Shown piece after piece: positions 8,961 to 17,534 of a stretch of 64,000 bases of DNA; within the stretch, counting starts at the first letter, position 1; every line of letters begins with the position of its first letter. A model generated the notes under the pieces. The model worked only from the letters and a program-made list of their open reading frames with translations, did no database searches and was not told the origin of the DNA. Origin of the DNA: Nocardia sp. SYP-A9097 (lineage in GTDB: Bacteria > Actinomycetota > Actinomycetes > Mycobacteriales > Mycobacteriaceae); NCBI RefSeq assembly GCF_009649815.1, contig NZ_WJIC01000009.1, positions 1-64,000 on the forward strand. Direction: 5' to 3'. Position numbers and translations under genes: made by a program.

Positions 8961-9647
8961 GTGACCGGCACCGGAACCAACACCGGCAGCATTACGATCT
9001 ACGGCTCCGGAAGTGCCACCGGCACACCGGATCTCATGCGAGTGACCATGTCCATCGAGACCAAGGCGAGCACTGTCGCACTCGCGTACGCGGCGGCCGG
9101 GGAACGCACTACCGCGCTCATCGAATCGCTACGCAGGGATGAGGTCCCGGGGCGCGATATCTCGACCAGCGGACTGTCGGTGCGCACGGACACGGTATGG
9201 ACCGAGGCCAATCGCGAGCAGGTTGTCGGATACATCGCGAGCACTTCGCTGTCAGTGACGCTGCGCGATATCGCCGCACCGGAGAAGAGCGACGCGACCA
9301 GCGGACCAGCGGCGATCATCGCGCACGCGGTCGACGCGGGCGGAGACGACGTGCGCCTCGGCGGATTGACCCTCACCGTAAGCGATCCCGAGACAATGCT
9401 CATCCGGGCACGCGATGCCGCCTGGGACCACGCCCTGGACAAAGCCGAACAGTTCGCCCGCCGCGCAGGCCGCAGGCTCGGCCCGGTCCTGGAGATCACC
9501 GAAGACACCTCCGGCCCCTCAATCCCCATGCCCCGCATAGCTTTCGCCGCCGCCAAGAGCGATATAGCCGGTGCCCCACCGATTCCCGTCGAACTCGGTG
9601 AAAGCGAACTCTCCGCCTCGATCAAGGTCACCTGGCAACTCGGCTGA
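8961..9647 (+). CDS. SIMPL domain (DUF541) protein
   Basis: A 228-residue SIMPL-domain protein. Typical features are the N-terminal ITIYGSGSATGTPDLMRVTMSIE strand pair, the ISTSGLSVRT segment, the central IIAHAVDAGGDDVRLGGLTLTVSD and the AWDHALDKAEQFARRAGRRLGPVLEI stretch shared by the family. Members form ring-like oligomers in some bacteria, but their function is poorly known. There is no signal peptide, so the protein is probably cytoplasmic here. ATG 8961 follows GGAGGACGCC. It lies 129 bp after the glutaminase locus and is probably transcribed separately. Confidence 0.8.
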   Translation: MTGTGTNTGSITIYGSGSATGTPDLMRVTMSIETKASTVALAYAAAGERTTALIESLRRDEVPGRDISTSGLSVRTDTVWTEANREQVVGYIASTSLSVTLRDIAAPEKSDATSGPAAIIAHAVDAGGDDVRLGGLTLTVSDPETMLIRARDAAWDHALDKAEQFARRAGRRLGPVLEITEDTSGPSIPMPRIAFAAAKSDIAGAPPIPVELGESELSASIKVTWQLG

Positions 9648-9712
9648 ACCGCTGCCAGACAGGCTTCGGCAGTGCAGCTTTCGCCCGACGGTGTCGCGGA
9701 CCGCCCAGGTGC

Positions 9713-9910
9713 CTAGGCACGATGCCGCCCGTGTTTGCGATGAAGATTGCTTACCGGGATGCGATGGAATGGGCGGCCGTGGGCGATCAGGAGATGTCTG
9801 TCAAGCACTGGCGAAGTGTCCGAGTGATCCTCGGAGATCGCCCACCGTACAACCGCGACAACTCCGATATAGGACAGTGCTACGACAATGAACTGAGCCA
9901 GCACGAGCAT
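9713..9910 (-). CDS. small membrane protein candidate, 65 residues
   Basis: ATG 9910 is preceded by a strong AAGGGGG ribosome binding site at 6-nt spacing. The product begins with a single hydrophobic helix (LVLAQFIVVALSYIGVVAVV, residues 2-21) followed by a short polar, His/Arg-rich tail. No family is recognised. The ribosome binding site and helix argue for a real gene, but its size and the absence of conserved neighbours keep this tentative. Confidence 0.45.
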   Translation of the reverse strand: MLVLAQFIVVALSYIGVVAVVRWAISEDHSDTSPVLDRHLLIAHGRPFHRIPVSNLHRKHGRHRA

Positions 9911-9989
9911 GAAAACCCCCTTAAGACAGGGTATTTGTGAATTTGCGGCACTTGCGGAATTGAGCAGCGGGCGTGCCCGATGACGTTGA

Positions 9990-10174
9990 TCAACCGTCCT
10001 TCACATTGAGCGGCTCGACGTCGATTACCAGGGCGACCAGTCCAGGATCGTCACGCACCATGTCCTTGGGCCGTATAGCGCTGCCGTGCTACGAATTTCG
10101 GCTTCATCCCACGCTTGCCGCACGCCGCTGATGTCTGATCGCAGGTATCCGATCGCGGTCGGCCGAAACTTCAT
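9990..10174 (-). pseudogene. small gene with a frameshift in its 3' half
   Basis: From ATG 10174 a 49-codon frame ends at TAA 10025. The first 35 residues (MKFRPTAIGYLRSDISGVRQ onward) are protein-like, then the frame becomes Trp/Pro-rich. A shifted frame continues protein-like as RDMVRDDPGLVALVIDVEPL to a TGA at 9990. Read together they make about 60 residues resembling short Nocardia and Mycobacterium proteins of unknown function with an IGYLRSD opening. The opening faintly recalls the first strand of serine resolvases, but there is no catalytic core. The divergent neighbour is the XRE regulator. Confidence 0.4.
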
Positions 10175-10368
10175 TGTGTGTCTCCGTTCTCGGGGTATCC
10201 CGCTCCGACTGCCCGATGCGCATTTCTATGACACACCCCAGGGCGGTGAAGATTTCACTGAAACGGTGGCACCGAAGAAACTGCCCCGAAACCCCTGAAC
10301 GATCCCCGCCGCCGGTGGGAAGATATCGCCGCAACGGTGAATCCAACCTCCCCGAACCGGAGGATCCA

Positions 10369-11268
10369 ATGACACAGCCAACCAGCGACGCAGGTTCGAC
10401 GCTGCCTCGTCGCCAACTCGGCCGCTACCTGCTGGAGTGGCGCACCCGCGCCGGATACACACAGACAAAAGCCGCTCAGCTCCTAGAAATGGGGGCGACC
10501 AGTCTCGGACGGTTGGAGAAGGGGGAGAACTCCCGCATCAAATCGCGGGACCTACAGGCCGCGTGCGACCTGTACGGCGTGCCGGAGGATCTCGCCGCCG
10601 CACTGGTCGGCCTGGCAAAGCAGACCAACGTCAAGAACTGGTGGCACCAGTACGGCGACCTGATTCCCAAAGACTTTGATGTCTATGTGGGTCTCGAGGC
10701 CGCTGCGTCGAAAATCACTACGTACCAACCTGATCTGGTGCCCGGCCTACTTCAGATCGCAGAGTATGACCGATCGCTGGTGAGCCAGATTTGGCCGGCC
10801 GATCCCCCCGAGGAGTGGGAGCGGCGTGTGCAGTTGAAAATGCAGCGTCAGAGGATCGTCAGCCGGCGAACCCAGCCGGTTGAGCTGGATGTGGTCGTCG
10901 GTGAAGCAGCGCTGCGCCGAGTCGCCGGCGGGCGCACCGTAATGGCTGCTCAACTTCGACGGCTCGCAGATGAATCAGCGCAGGAGAACATCGAGTTGCG
11001 GATACTCCCCTCGGAGGCCAGGTTTCCAGGCGGTATCTCGATGCCGCCCTTCGTCCTCCTTCAGTACGGAGAATCGGCACGTGGAGAGCCTGTAGAGCCT
11101 CCTGTTGTGTTCCTGGAGGGCATTGTGGGCAACATGTACATTGAGGACGCGGACAACGTGGCAAGCTTCTCGCGATCATTCGACCGCCTCAGAGACGTAG
11201 CACTCGACTGCACCGACAGCCGACAGATGCTCAGGAAGATGGCAAGGGAGTATGAGAGTGAACGTTGA
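10369..11268 (+). CDS. XRE-family regulator with DUF5753 domain (Scr1-type antitoxin-like)
   Basis: A 299-residue DNA-binding protein. Residues about 14-70 form a helix-turn-helix (LGRYLLEWRTRAGYTQTKAA, then TSLGRLEKGENSRI). The rest is the DUF5753 ligand/partner domain, with TYQPDLVPGLLQIAEYDR and a C-terminal FDRLRDVALD. ATG 10369 has GGAGG 6 nt upstream; frames open further 5' have no such site. Its last 17 bp overlap the DUF397 gene, a pairing widespread in Nocardia and Streptomyces and annotated as Scr1-family toxin-antitoxin-like. It probably autoregulates the pair. Confidence 0.85.
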   Translation: MTQPTSDAGSTLPRRQLGRYLLEWRTRAGYTQTKAAQLLEMGATSLGRLEKGENSRIKSRDLQAACDLYGVPEDLAAALVGLAKQTNVKNWWHQYGDLIPKDFDVYVGLEAAASKITTYQPDLVPGLLQIAEYDRSLVSQIWPADPPEEWERRVQLKMQRQRIVSRRTQPVELDVVVGEAALRRVAGGRTVMAAQLRRLADESAQENIELRILPSEARFPGGISMPPFVLLQYGESARGEPVEPPVVFLEGIVGNMYIEDADNVASFSRSFDRLRDVALDCTDSRQMLRKMAREYESER

Positions 11269-11467
11269 CCTGTCGGGCGCACGCTGGTTCAAGAGCAGCC
11301 ATAGCCAGGGCGGCGGCGAATGTGTGGAGGTCGCCTTCCTCGATGGTGGCGCTGTCGGCGTCCGCGACTCCAAGAACCCGACCGGCCCTGCACTGGTCTT
11401 CACGCCCGGTGAATGGAGCGCCTTCACCGCAGGTGTCGATGACGGAGAATTCAACCACCCCAACTGA
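11252..11467 (+). CDS. DUF397 protein
   Basis: A 71-residue DUF397 member with the family signature W-F-K-S-S-H-S near residue 12, CVEVAF, VGVRDSKNPTGPAL and a closing FTPGEWSAFTAGV. It overlaps the XRE gene by 17 bp in another frame (ATG 11252), so translation is coupled. Partners of this type bind or titrate their XRE regulator and affect development in Streptomyces. Whether it acts as a toxin is not shown by sequence. Confidence 0.85.
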   Translation: MRVNVDLSGARWFKSSHSQGGGECVEVAFLDGGAVGVRDSKNPTGPALVFTPGEWSAFTAGVDDGEFNHPN

Positions 11468-11516
11468 TTTCGTAGTCGCGGGCGGCGCCGCTCTCGTCGC
11501 CGCGGATCTGGCTGAA

Positions 11517-12326
11517 TCAGAACTCGATCTGGGACAGCAGGGTCGCGGCGCGGGTGGCGGTGAGTTGGATGCGGAAGCGGGTGGCGTCGGCGCGGGTGCG
11601 GTGGGGGTGTGGGTTCGGGGAGGTGAGTAGGCGGAGGTCGCGGAGTAGGCGGGTGCCTGCTCGGATCGAGAGGCGGCTCGTATCTATCAGGTGGCGAACG
11701 TTTTTGGTGCTGTCGAGGTCTTGGGTGCCCGCTGCGTAGGCGGTGAGGTGGTCGAGGGCGGTGCTCAGGTGTTCTTCGCAGGTGGGGTAGTCGCGGCGGG
11801 AGAAGGCGCGGGTGGCCTGCTGTAGGTGTTCCAAAGGGGTTTGCTGGCTGCGTAATTCGAGTTCGGTCTCGATCAGGGCCAGTTGTTCCGCCAGGGCGAC
11901 GGGCAGGCGCTGGGTGGGTCTGAGGCGACAGCGGACACTGGATTCTGCCGCTGTGCCGCTTACCTTTTCGAGGCGCAGCTGATAGCCGTCGACCAGTAGC
12001 GTGGCGCGCAAGGTGGCCAGCCAGGGCGGAAGTTGTTTGCGCTCGGTGGATTCCCCGCGCAGGAACTTCTGTGTGGTCACCTCCACCAGGTTCAGCAGCG
12101 CCTGATCGGCGTCGGCATTACCGGCGAGCGCCGCCATGCGCGCACCGTAGACGGGGGTGACCAATCGCCCCCAATAGCTGTCGCTGTTGACCCACATCTC
12201 GACGGTGTACTCCGGGCGTTTGAGGTCGACGCTCAGGAGCAGCCCCTCGAGGGAGTAGAACTTGGCTTGATCGCCGTAGATCAGTTCCACCACCGCCGCG
12301 AGGGTCGGGTCGGACAGCGTAGTCAT
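11517..12326 (-). CDS. hypothetical helical protein, 269 residues
   Basis: The frame is open to 12386, but ATG 12326 (MTTLSDPTLAAVVELIYG) is the more natural start. The N-terminal 110 residues look alpha/beta, followed by a helical region with RAFSRRDYPTCEEHLSTALDHL and a C-terminal helix pair (TSRLSIRAGTRLLRDLRLL). The helical part faintly recalls HEPN-like C-terminal regions of abortive-infection proteins, but the R-x4-6-H active site is not evident. No confident family. It faces the XRE/DUF397 pair convergently and lies 93 bp beyond the RNA methyltransferase gene start-to-end path on the same strand. Confidence 0.6.
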   Translation of the reverse strand: MTTLSDPTLAAVVELIYGDQAKFYSLEGLLLSVDLKRPEYTVEMWVNSDSYWGRLVTPVYGARMAALAGNADADQALLNLVEVTTQKFLRGESTERKQLPPWLATLRATLLVDGYQLRLEKVSGTAAESSVRCRLRPTQRLPVALAEQLALIETELELRSQQTPLEHLQQATRAFSRRDYPTCEEHLSTALDHLTAYAAGTQDLDSTKNVRHLIDTSRLSIRAGTRLLRDLRLLTSPNPHPHRTRADATRFRIQLTATRAATLLSQIEF

Positions 12327-12419
12327 GACGGCTATCTTGGCCGACGCCCTGCGGGCCGTGCCGCACGACCCGCTTCCGGCGGGCAAACGGAGAGGGATTC
12401 TGCCGCAATACGATCCGGG

Positions 12420-13883
12420 TCAGCGCTCCAGCAGCGCTATGCATTCCACGTGGTGAGTACCGGGGAAGGCATCGAATACCCGCAGCGCCGAGGGGCGGTA
12501 ACCGGCAGTGCGGTACAACCCCACATCGCGGGCGAAAGCCGCTGGATCACAACCGATATGGACAATGCGACGCGGGCCACGCTCACCCAGGGCGGCAATG
12601 ACCTCTTTGCCCGCACCCGCACGCGGCGGGTCCAGCACAACGACATCCGGTGTGGTGTCGGACTGTTCGACAATCCAGCGTTCGACGCGCTCGGCCCGCA
12701 ACTCCACCCACGGCAGATCCCGCAGTGCCGCTTTACCTTCGGTGACCGCGGTGCGCGCGAACTCGACACCGTGCACCACACCGTCCGCACCGACCCGCTC
12801 ACCCAGTCCGGCGGCGAAGACACCGACACCGCTGTAGAGATCCCAGGCCAGCGCACCGGGGGCGGCATCGGCCCACTCCCCCACCACATCCGAATAGCAT
12901 TGCGCCGCACCGTAATGCGGCTGCCAGAAACCGGTGGCGGAGAGTTCGAAGCGGCGACCCGAGACATACTGAACGGCCCGGCCACTGCCATCGATCAGTC
13001 GCTCATGGCGCGGACCGGCCGCGGCGGCGCGACGCGCGGCCGCACTACTGCGGTCACTCCCGCGACCCCCACCCTGACGACCACCACGATTGCGTTCACC
13101 CCGGCCATGCGCATTGCGGTCACCGCGCTCGGACTCGACCGGAGCCAACTCGATCAAGTGCCGCATACCGTCACCATCCACGGCCACAACAAGATCCGCG
13201 CCGGGAGTCCACTTGCGGTCGGCGATACCCTCCATGGCACCGGCCATCGGCTGTGGGCAGCGCAGATCCGCGATCACCTCGGTACTGCGGTAGCCGTGCA
13301 CACCCGCCCGGCCGTTCGCATCCACCACCAAGCGCACCCGGGATCGCCAACCGGCCGTATATGACTGCGGCACAATCTCTTTCACACGACCGGCCGCGAA
13401 GTCACGAATCCGGCCGGCCGCGATGCCGCGCACACCGCCCAGTGCGGCGGGCATGGTGCCGGCCTCGAACGCGCCGAGCCGCGCCGCCGCGCCGTACACC
13501 GGGGCGGGGATGGCCTCGACCTCGAAGTCGGTCTCCCAGTCGGCGAGTCGGCGCAACTGCTCGGAGACCACGGCGGCTTTCAGACCGCGCTGACCCTCGG
13601 GGCTCGCATGCGCGAAGTCGCAGCAGCCCGCGCCGCCGGGGCCGGAGACCGGGCAGGTGGGGTCGATACGGTCCGCGGACGCCTCCAGGATTTCGATGGC
13701 GTCGGCGCGGCAGAACGATCCACCGCGATCCTCGGTCACCCTCGCGCGCACCAGTTCACCGGGCAGGCCGTGGCGCACGAACAGCACGCGCCCCTCATGC
13801 CGTGCGACACAGAAGCCACCATGTCCGGGCGGCCCGAGCCGAACCTCGAAAACCGAACCGCGCCAATCTTCTCCGCTACTCAC
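12420..13883 (-). CDS. TrmA/RumA-family RNA (uracil-5) methyltransferase
   Basis: A 487-residue SAM-dependent RNA methyltransferase, equivalent by context to Rv2689c. An N-terminal TRAM domain (residues 8-65) precedes a central Cys-rich segment, and the C-terminal Rossmann domain has AWDLYSGVGVFAAGLGERVG (SAM binding), VVVLDPPRAGAGKEV and HIGCDPAAFARD, where the Cys is the expected catalytic nucleophile. An Arg/Gly-rich linker (about 260-300, ERGDRNAHGRGERNRGG) is unusual. GTG 13883 overlaps the upstream APC stop by 4 nt (GTGA), so the two are translationally coupled. It probably modifies 23S rRNA or tRNA uridine. Confidence 0.85.
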   Translation of the reverse strand: MSSGEDWRGSVFEVRLGPPGHGGFCVARHEGRVLFVRHGLPGELVRARVTEDRGGSFCRADAIEILEASADRIDPTCPVSGPGGAGCCDFAHASPEGQRGLKAAVVSEQLRRLADWETDFEVEAIPAPVYGAAARLGAFEAGTMPAALGGVRGIAAGRIRDFAAGRVKEIVPQSYTAGWRSRVRLVVDANGRAGVHGYRSTEVIADLRCPQPMAGAMEGIADRKWTPGADLVVAVDGDGMRHLIELAPVESERGDRNAHGRGERNRGGRQGGGRGSDRSSAAARRAAAAGPRHERLIDGSGRAVQYVSGRRFELSATGFWQPHYGAAQCYSDVVGEWADAAPGALAWDLYSGVGVFAAGLGERVGADGVVHGVEFARTAVTEGKAALRDLPWVELRAERVERWIVEQSDTTPDVVVLDPPRAGAGKEVIAALGERGPRRIVHIGCDPAAFARDVGLYRTAGYRPSALRVFDAFPGTHHVECIALLER

Positions 13884-15880
13884 AGTTCGTCTCCGTATCC
13901 GCGCCGCACCGAACCGGGGGCACTGATCTCACGTCCGGCACGCGCCTTGGCCGAGGAGGTGAGCTGCCACGGCACCGAGGTCACCATGACGCCCGGCTCG
14001 AACAGCAGACGGCCCTTCAATCGCAGCGCACTCTGGTTGTGCAGCAACTGTTCCCACCAATGCCCGACCACATATTCGGGAATGAACACGGTCACCACAT
14101 CGCGCGGGGAATCCCTGCGCATCCGCTTCACGTAATCCATCACGGGCTTGGTGATTTCACGGTACGGCGATTCGATCACCTTGAGCGGCACCGAGATATC
14201 GCTGCGCTCCCACTCCCGTACCAGCGCGCGGGTATCGGGTTCATCGACATTGACGGTAATCGCCTCGATTGTGTCGGGCCGGGTGGCACGCGCGTACGCG
14301 ATGGCCCGTTTGGTGGGTAGATGGAGTTTGGAGACCAGCACGATGGAGTGCGTGCGACTGGGCAGCACACCATCCCACTCGGTCTCGTCGAGTTCACGCG
14401 AGACCGTGTCGTAGTGCCGCCGAATGAGTTTCATCAAACCGAAAATCGCCGCCATGGTGACGATGGCGATCCACGCGCCCGCCAGGAATTTGGTGACCAG
14501 CACGATCACCAGCACGGTCGCGGTCATGGTGAGACCGACCGCGTTGATCACCCGCGAACGCTTCATCCGCGCCCGCTGCGTCGGATCGGTCTCGGTGCGC
14601 AGCAGTCGCGTCCAATGCCGCAGCATGCCGGTCTGACTCAGCACGAACGACACGAACACACCCACGATGTAGAGCTGGATGAGCTTGGTCACCTCGGCCC
14701 CGAAGAACACCACGAACGCGATCGCCGCACCCGCCAGGAAGATGATGCCGTTACTGAACGCCAACCGGTCACCGCGCGTATGCAGCTGCCTCGGCAGGAA
14801 GCGGTCCTGCGCCAGAATCGAACCGAGCACCGGGAAACCGTTGAACGCGGTATTGGCCGCCAGCACCAGGATCAGCGCGGTGACGATGGTGACGAAGTAG
14901 AAGCCCGCCGGGAACCCGTGGAACACCGCGCCCGCCAACTGCGCGACCAGGGTCTTCTGCTCGTATCCGGCCGGCGCGCCGATCAGATCGGAGGTGTTGT
15001 GCGCGTACACCACACCCACCTTCTGGGTGAGCACGATCATCCCCATGAACATGACGATCGCGATACTGCCCAGCAGCAACAGCGTGGTCGCGGCATTGCG
15101 CGACTTGGGCTTCCGGAACGCGGGCACACCATTGCTGATGGCCTCCACACCCGTCAGCGCGGCACAGCCGGAGGAGAACGCGCGGGCGATGAGGAACACC
15201 AGCGGCAGGCCGAGCAGATGCTCCTCCTCGGCTTTCAGCCCGAATCCATACGACTCCGCGTGCACCTGATCGCCCAGCAGACCGATCCGGAAGAAACCCC
15301 ACACCAGCATGACGAACATGCCGATCATGAACGCGTACACCGGAATGGCGAACAACGTCCCGGATTCCCGCACACCACGCAGATTCATGGCGGTCAGGAT
15401 CACGATCGCCGCGACCGCGAACAACACCTTGTGCGTGGAGACGAACGGCACCGCCGAACCGATATTCGAGGCCGCCGAGGAGATCGACACCGCCACGGTG
15501 AGCACATAATCCACCAGCAGCGCACTACCCACGGTCAGACCCGCGGTGGGCCCCAGATTCTTCGTGGCGACCTCGTAATCGCCACCACCGGATGGATAGG
15601 CGTGCACATTCTGCCGATAGCTGGCAACCACCACCGCCATCACCAGCGCGACCGCCAAACCCACCCACGGTGCGTACGTGTAGGCCGACAGCCCGGCCAC
15701 CGACAGCACCAGGAAGATCTCCTCCGGCGCGTATGCCACCGATGACAAAGCATCCGAGGCGAAGACCGGGAGCGCGATTCGTTTGGGCAGCAGCGTATGC
15801 CCCAGGGAATCGCTACGGAATGGGCGGCCAACCAGCATGCGTTTGGCGGCCGTCGTCAACTTCGACACTTTGGTGAGCAT
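13880..15880 (-). CDS. APC-family permease, Rv2690c-like
   Basis: A 666-residue integral membrane protein with about 12 predicted helices (for example LPVFASDALSSVAYAPEEIF and SISSAASNIGSAVPFVSTHK in the transport core) and a soluble C-terminal domain of about 170 residues with LVSKLHLPTKRAIAYARA. It belongs to the amino-acid/polyamine/K+ APC superfamily. The frame is open to 16423, but ATG 15880 (MLTKVSKL) fits family length. It is divergent from two trkA genes, an order conserved in Mycobacteriales. Given those neighbours and relatives such as KimA, potassium is a plausible substrate, but this is inference. Confidence 0.85.
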   Translation of the reverse strand: MLTKVSKLTTAAKRMLVGRPFRSDSLGHTLLPKRIALPVFASDALSSVAYAPEEIFLVLSVAGLSAYTYAPWVGLAVALVMAVVVASYRQNVHAYPSGGGDYEVATKNLGPTAGLTVGSALLVDYVLTVAVSISSAASNIGSAVPFVSTHKVLFAVAAIVILTAMNLRGVRESGTLFAIPVYAFMIGMFVMLVWGFFRIGLLGDQVHAESYGFGLKAEEEHLLGLPLVFLIARAFSSGCAALTGVEAISNGVPAFRKPKSRNAATTLLLLGSIAIVMFMGMIVLTQKVGVVYAHNTSDLIGAPAGYEQKTLVAQLAGAVFHGFPAGFYFVTIVTALILVLAANTAFNGFPVLGSILAQDRFLPRQLHTRGDRLAFSNGIIFLAGAAIAFVVFFGAEVTKLIQLYIVGVFVSFVLSQTGMLRHWTRLLRTETDPTQRARMKRSRVINAVGLTMTATVLVIVLVTKFLAGAWIAIVTMAAIFGLMKLIRRHYDTVSRELDETEWDGVLPSRTHSIVLVSKLHLPTKRAIAYARATRPDTIEAITVNVDEPDTRALVREWERSDISVPLKVIESPYREITKPVMDYVKRMRRDSPRDVVTVFIPEYVVGHWWEQLLHNQSALRLKGRLLFEPGVMVTSVPWQLTSSAKARAGREISAPGSVRRGYGDEL

Positions 15881-16127
15881 AAGGGAGTGCGCGGCCGGTC
15901 GTGTCCACGGCGCGGCAGAGCGCCGTCGCGGACCGTACTGTTGCGCAGGGAGGCCGTGAGTATCAAGCGCTCCGCGGTGTGACCTTTTTCCAGTTCCGGT
16001 TTGAATACCGACAAGAGGGGGAAAGTGCCTCGGGAAAAACTCGAGCGGTACGGTTGCCCACCACTGTGGTTTTCTACAAGAGGGAACCAGACCGCACACC
16101 ACGGTTTTCGGGAATGGGGTTCGCACG
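15881..16127. promoter_or_regulatory. divergent control region between the APC and trkA genes
   Basis: 247 bp separate the two divergent starts. It contains near-repeats such as ccaccactgtggtttt (about 16059) and caccacggtttt (about 16099), either of which could be operator halves. I looked for a c-di-AMP (ydaO-type) riboswitch, which would suit K+ transport genes, but could not trace its conserved core. Promoter positions cannot be assigned with confidence. Confidence 0.4.
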
Positions 16128-16793
16128 GTGTACGTAGTGATCATGGGGTGTGGACGAGTGGGATCCTCACTCGCGCGCGCCCTGGTCCGCATCGGCCACG
16201 AGGTCGCGGTGATCGACCAGAATTCGAGCGCCTTCCTCCGTCTCGGCCGTGATTTCCCCGGATTGTGCATTACCGGAGTCGGATTCGACCGGGATGTGCT
16301 GACCCGCGCGGGAATCGAACGGGCGGGCGCGTTCGCGGCCGTCTCCTCCGGCGACAACTCCAATATCATCTCCGCGCGGGTGGCTCGCGAAACCTTCGGA
16401 ATCGACCGCGTCGTCGCCCGCATCTACGACGCCAAACGCGCCGCGGTCTACGAGCGCCTCGGCATTCCGACCATCGCCACCGTGCCGTGGACCACCGATC
16501 GGTTCCTGCGCACGCTGGTCGCCGATCAATCCACCACCACCTGGCGCGACCCCACCGGCACCGTCGCGGTCACCGAAATCCCACTGCACGAGGAGTGGTA
16601 CGGGCGCACCGTGCAATCCCTGGAGAGCGCCACCGGCGCGCGCGTGGCCTTCCTCATCCGGTTCGGACAGGGCATGCTGCCCAACGCCAAAACCATGCTG
16701 CAGGCCGATGACATGGTCTATATCGCCGCCACCTCCGGCAGCGTCGGCGAGGCCGTCGCGCTGGCCGGTAATCCCCCCGCTAGCGAGGACTAG
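16128..16793 (+). CDS. ceoB: TrkA family potassium uptake protein (CeoB)
   Basis: A 221-residue cytoplasmic RCK protein: an N-terminal Rossmann fold (MGCGRVGSSLARALVRIGHE, with D31-type acidic residue in VIDQNS) for NAD(H) or ATP, and a C-terminal RCK_C/TrkA-C domain (about 140-215). It corresponds to Rv2691. TrkA proteins regulate K+ transporters at the membrane, here perhaps the divergent APC protein because no TrkH/TrkG gene is nearby. GTG 16128 begins the family-typical VYVVIMGCG. The next gene starts 2 nt after its stop. Confidence 0.9.
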   Translation: MYVVIMGCGRVGSSLARALVRIGHEVAVIDQNSSAFLRLGRDFPGLCITGVGFDRDVLTRAGIERAGAFAAVSSGDNSNIISARVARETFGIDRVVARIYDAKRAAVYERLGIPTIATVPWTTDRFLRTLVADQSTTTWRDPTGTVAVTEIPLHEEWYGRTVQSLESATGARVAFLIRFGQGMLPNAKTMLQADDMVYIAATSGSVGEAVALAGNPPASED

Positions 16794-16795
16794 TC

Positions 16796-17485
16796 ATGAA
16801 GGTAGCCATTGCGGGCGCCGGCGCCGTCGGCCGATCCATCGCCCAGGAGCTATTGCGCGGCGGGCACCAGGTCATGCTGCTGGAGCGCCGCCTCGATCAC
16901 ATCGATCCGACCGCCGCACCCACTGCGGTGTGGACGCACGCCGATGCCTGCGAGCTGGAGACGCTCGAAGAGGCCGGGCTGCAATCCTATGACGTGGTCA
17001 TCGCCGCCACCGGCGACGACAAGGTGAACCTGGTGTTCGCGCTGCTCGCCAAGACCGAATTCGGGGTGGGGCGCGTGGTCGCGCGCGTGAACGATCCGCG
17101 CAACGAATGGCTGTTCGATACCTCGTGGGGTGTGGACGTCGCCGTCTCGACACCGCGACTGCTGGCCTCACTGGTCGAGGAGGCCGTCTCGGTCGGTGAT
17201 CTGGTGCGGCTCATGACCCTGCGCCAGGGTCAGGCCAATCTGGTCGAGATCACACTGCCCACCGATACGCCATTGGCGGGCAAGGCCGTTCGCACGCTGA
17301 AGCTGCCGCGCGATGCCGCGCTGGTCACCATTCTGCGCGGCGGGCGGGTCATCGTCCCGCAGGCCGACGATCCCCTGGAAGGAGAGGACGAACTGCTGTT
17401 CGTCACCTCCGTGGAGGCCGAGGACGATCTTCGTAAAGCCCTCGGCGTCAACGGTTTCGGCAGCCCGGTCGGCGCAACCGCCTGA
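16796..17485 (+). CDS. ceoC: TrkA family potassium uptake protein (CeoC)
   Basis: A 229-residue RCK protein and paralogue of the preceding gene, corresponding to Rv2692. It has the dinucleotide motif MKVAIAGAGAVGRSIAQELL, the strand MLLERR, IAATGDDKVNLVFALLAKTE, and a TrkA-C domain with LPTDTPLAGKAVRTLKLP and DELLFVTSVE. The ATG lies 2 nt after the ceoB stop, so both are made together and could form a heteromeric gating ring. Only 49 bp separate its end from the convergent sigma gene; an inverted repeat (tgcgggcgg 17519-17527 and ccgcccgca 17543-17551) may terminate both. Confidence 0.9.
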   Translation: MKVAIAGAGAVGRSIAQELLRGGHQVMLLERRLDHIDPTAAPTAVWTHADACELETLEEAGLQSYDVVIAATGDDKVNLVFALLAKTEFGVGRVVARVNDPRNEWLFDTSWGVDVAVSTPRLLASLVEEAVSVGDLVRLMTLRQGQANLVEITLPTDTPLAGKAVRTLKLPRDAALVTILRGGRVIVPQADDPLEGEDELLFVTSVEAEDDLRKALGVNGFGSPVGATA

Positions 17486-17534
17486 TCCTGCCGGGCCGGA
17501 CTCCCGAAACGTGTTCGGTGCGGGCGGTATTCAT

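Noticed and set aside
12033..13364. 443-codon plus-strand frame over the RNA methyltransferase gene
   Set aside because: The minus-strand gene has TRAM and SAM motifs; the plus frame is low-complexity Arg/Thr/His sequence.
14321..15745. 474-codon plus-strand frame over the APC permease gene
   Set aside because: Extreme His/Arg/Asp composition (antisense of membrane helices) and no start signal.
15881..16127. c-di-AMP (ydaO) riboswitch before the K+ transport genes
   Set aside because: The conserved core could not be recognised; only short direct repeats are visible.
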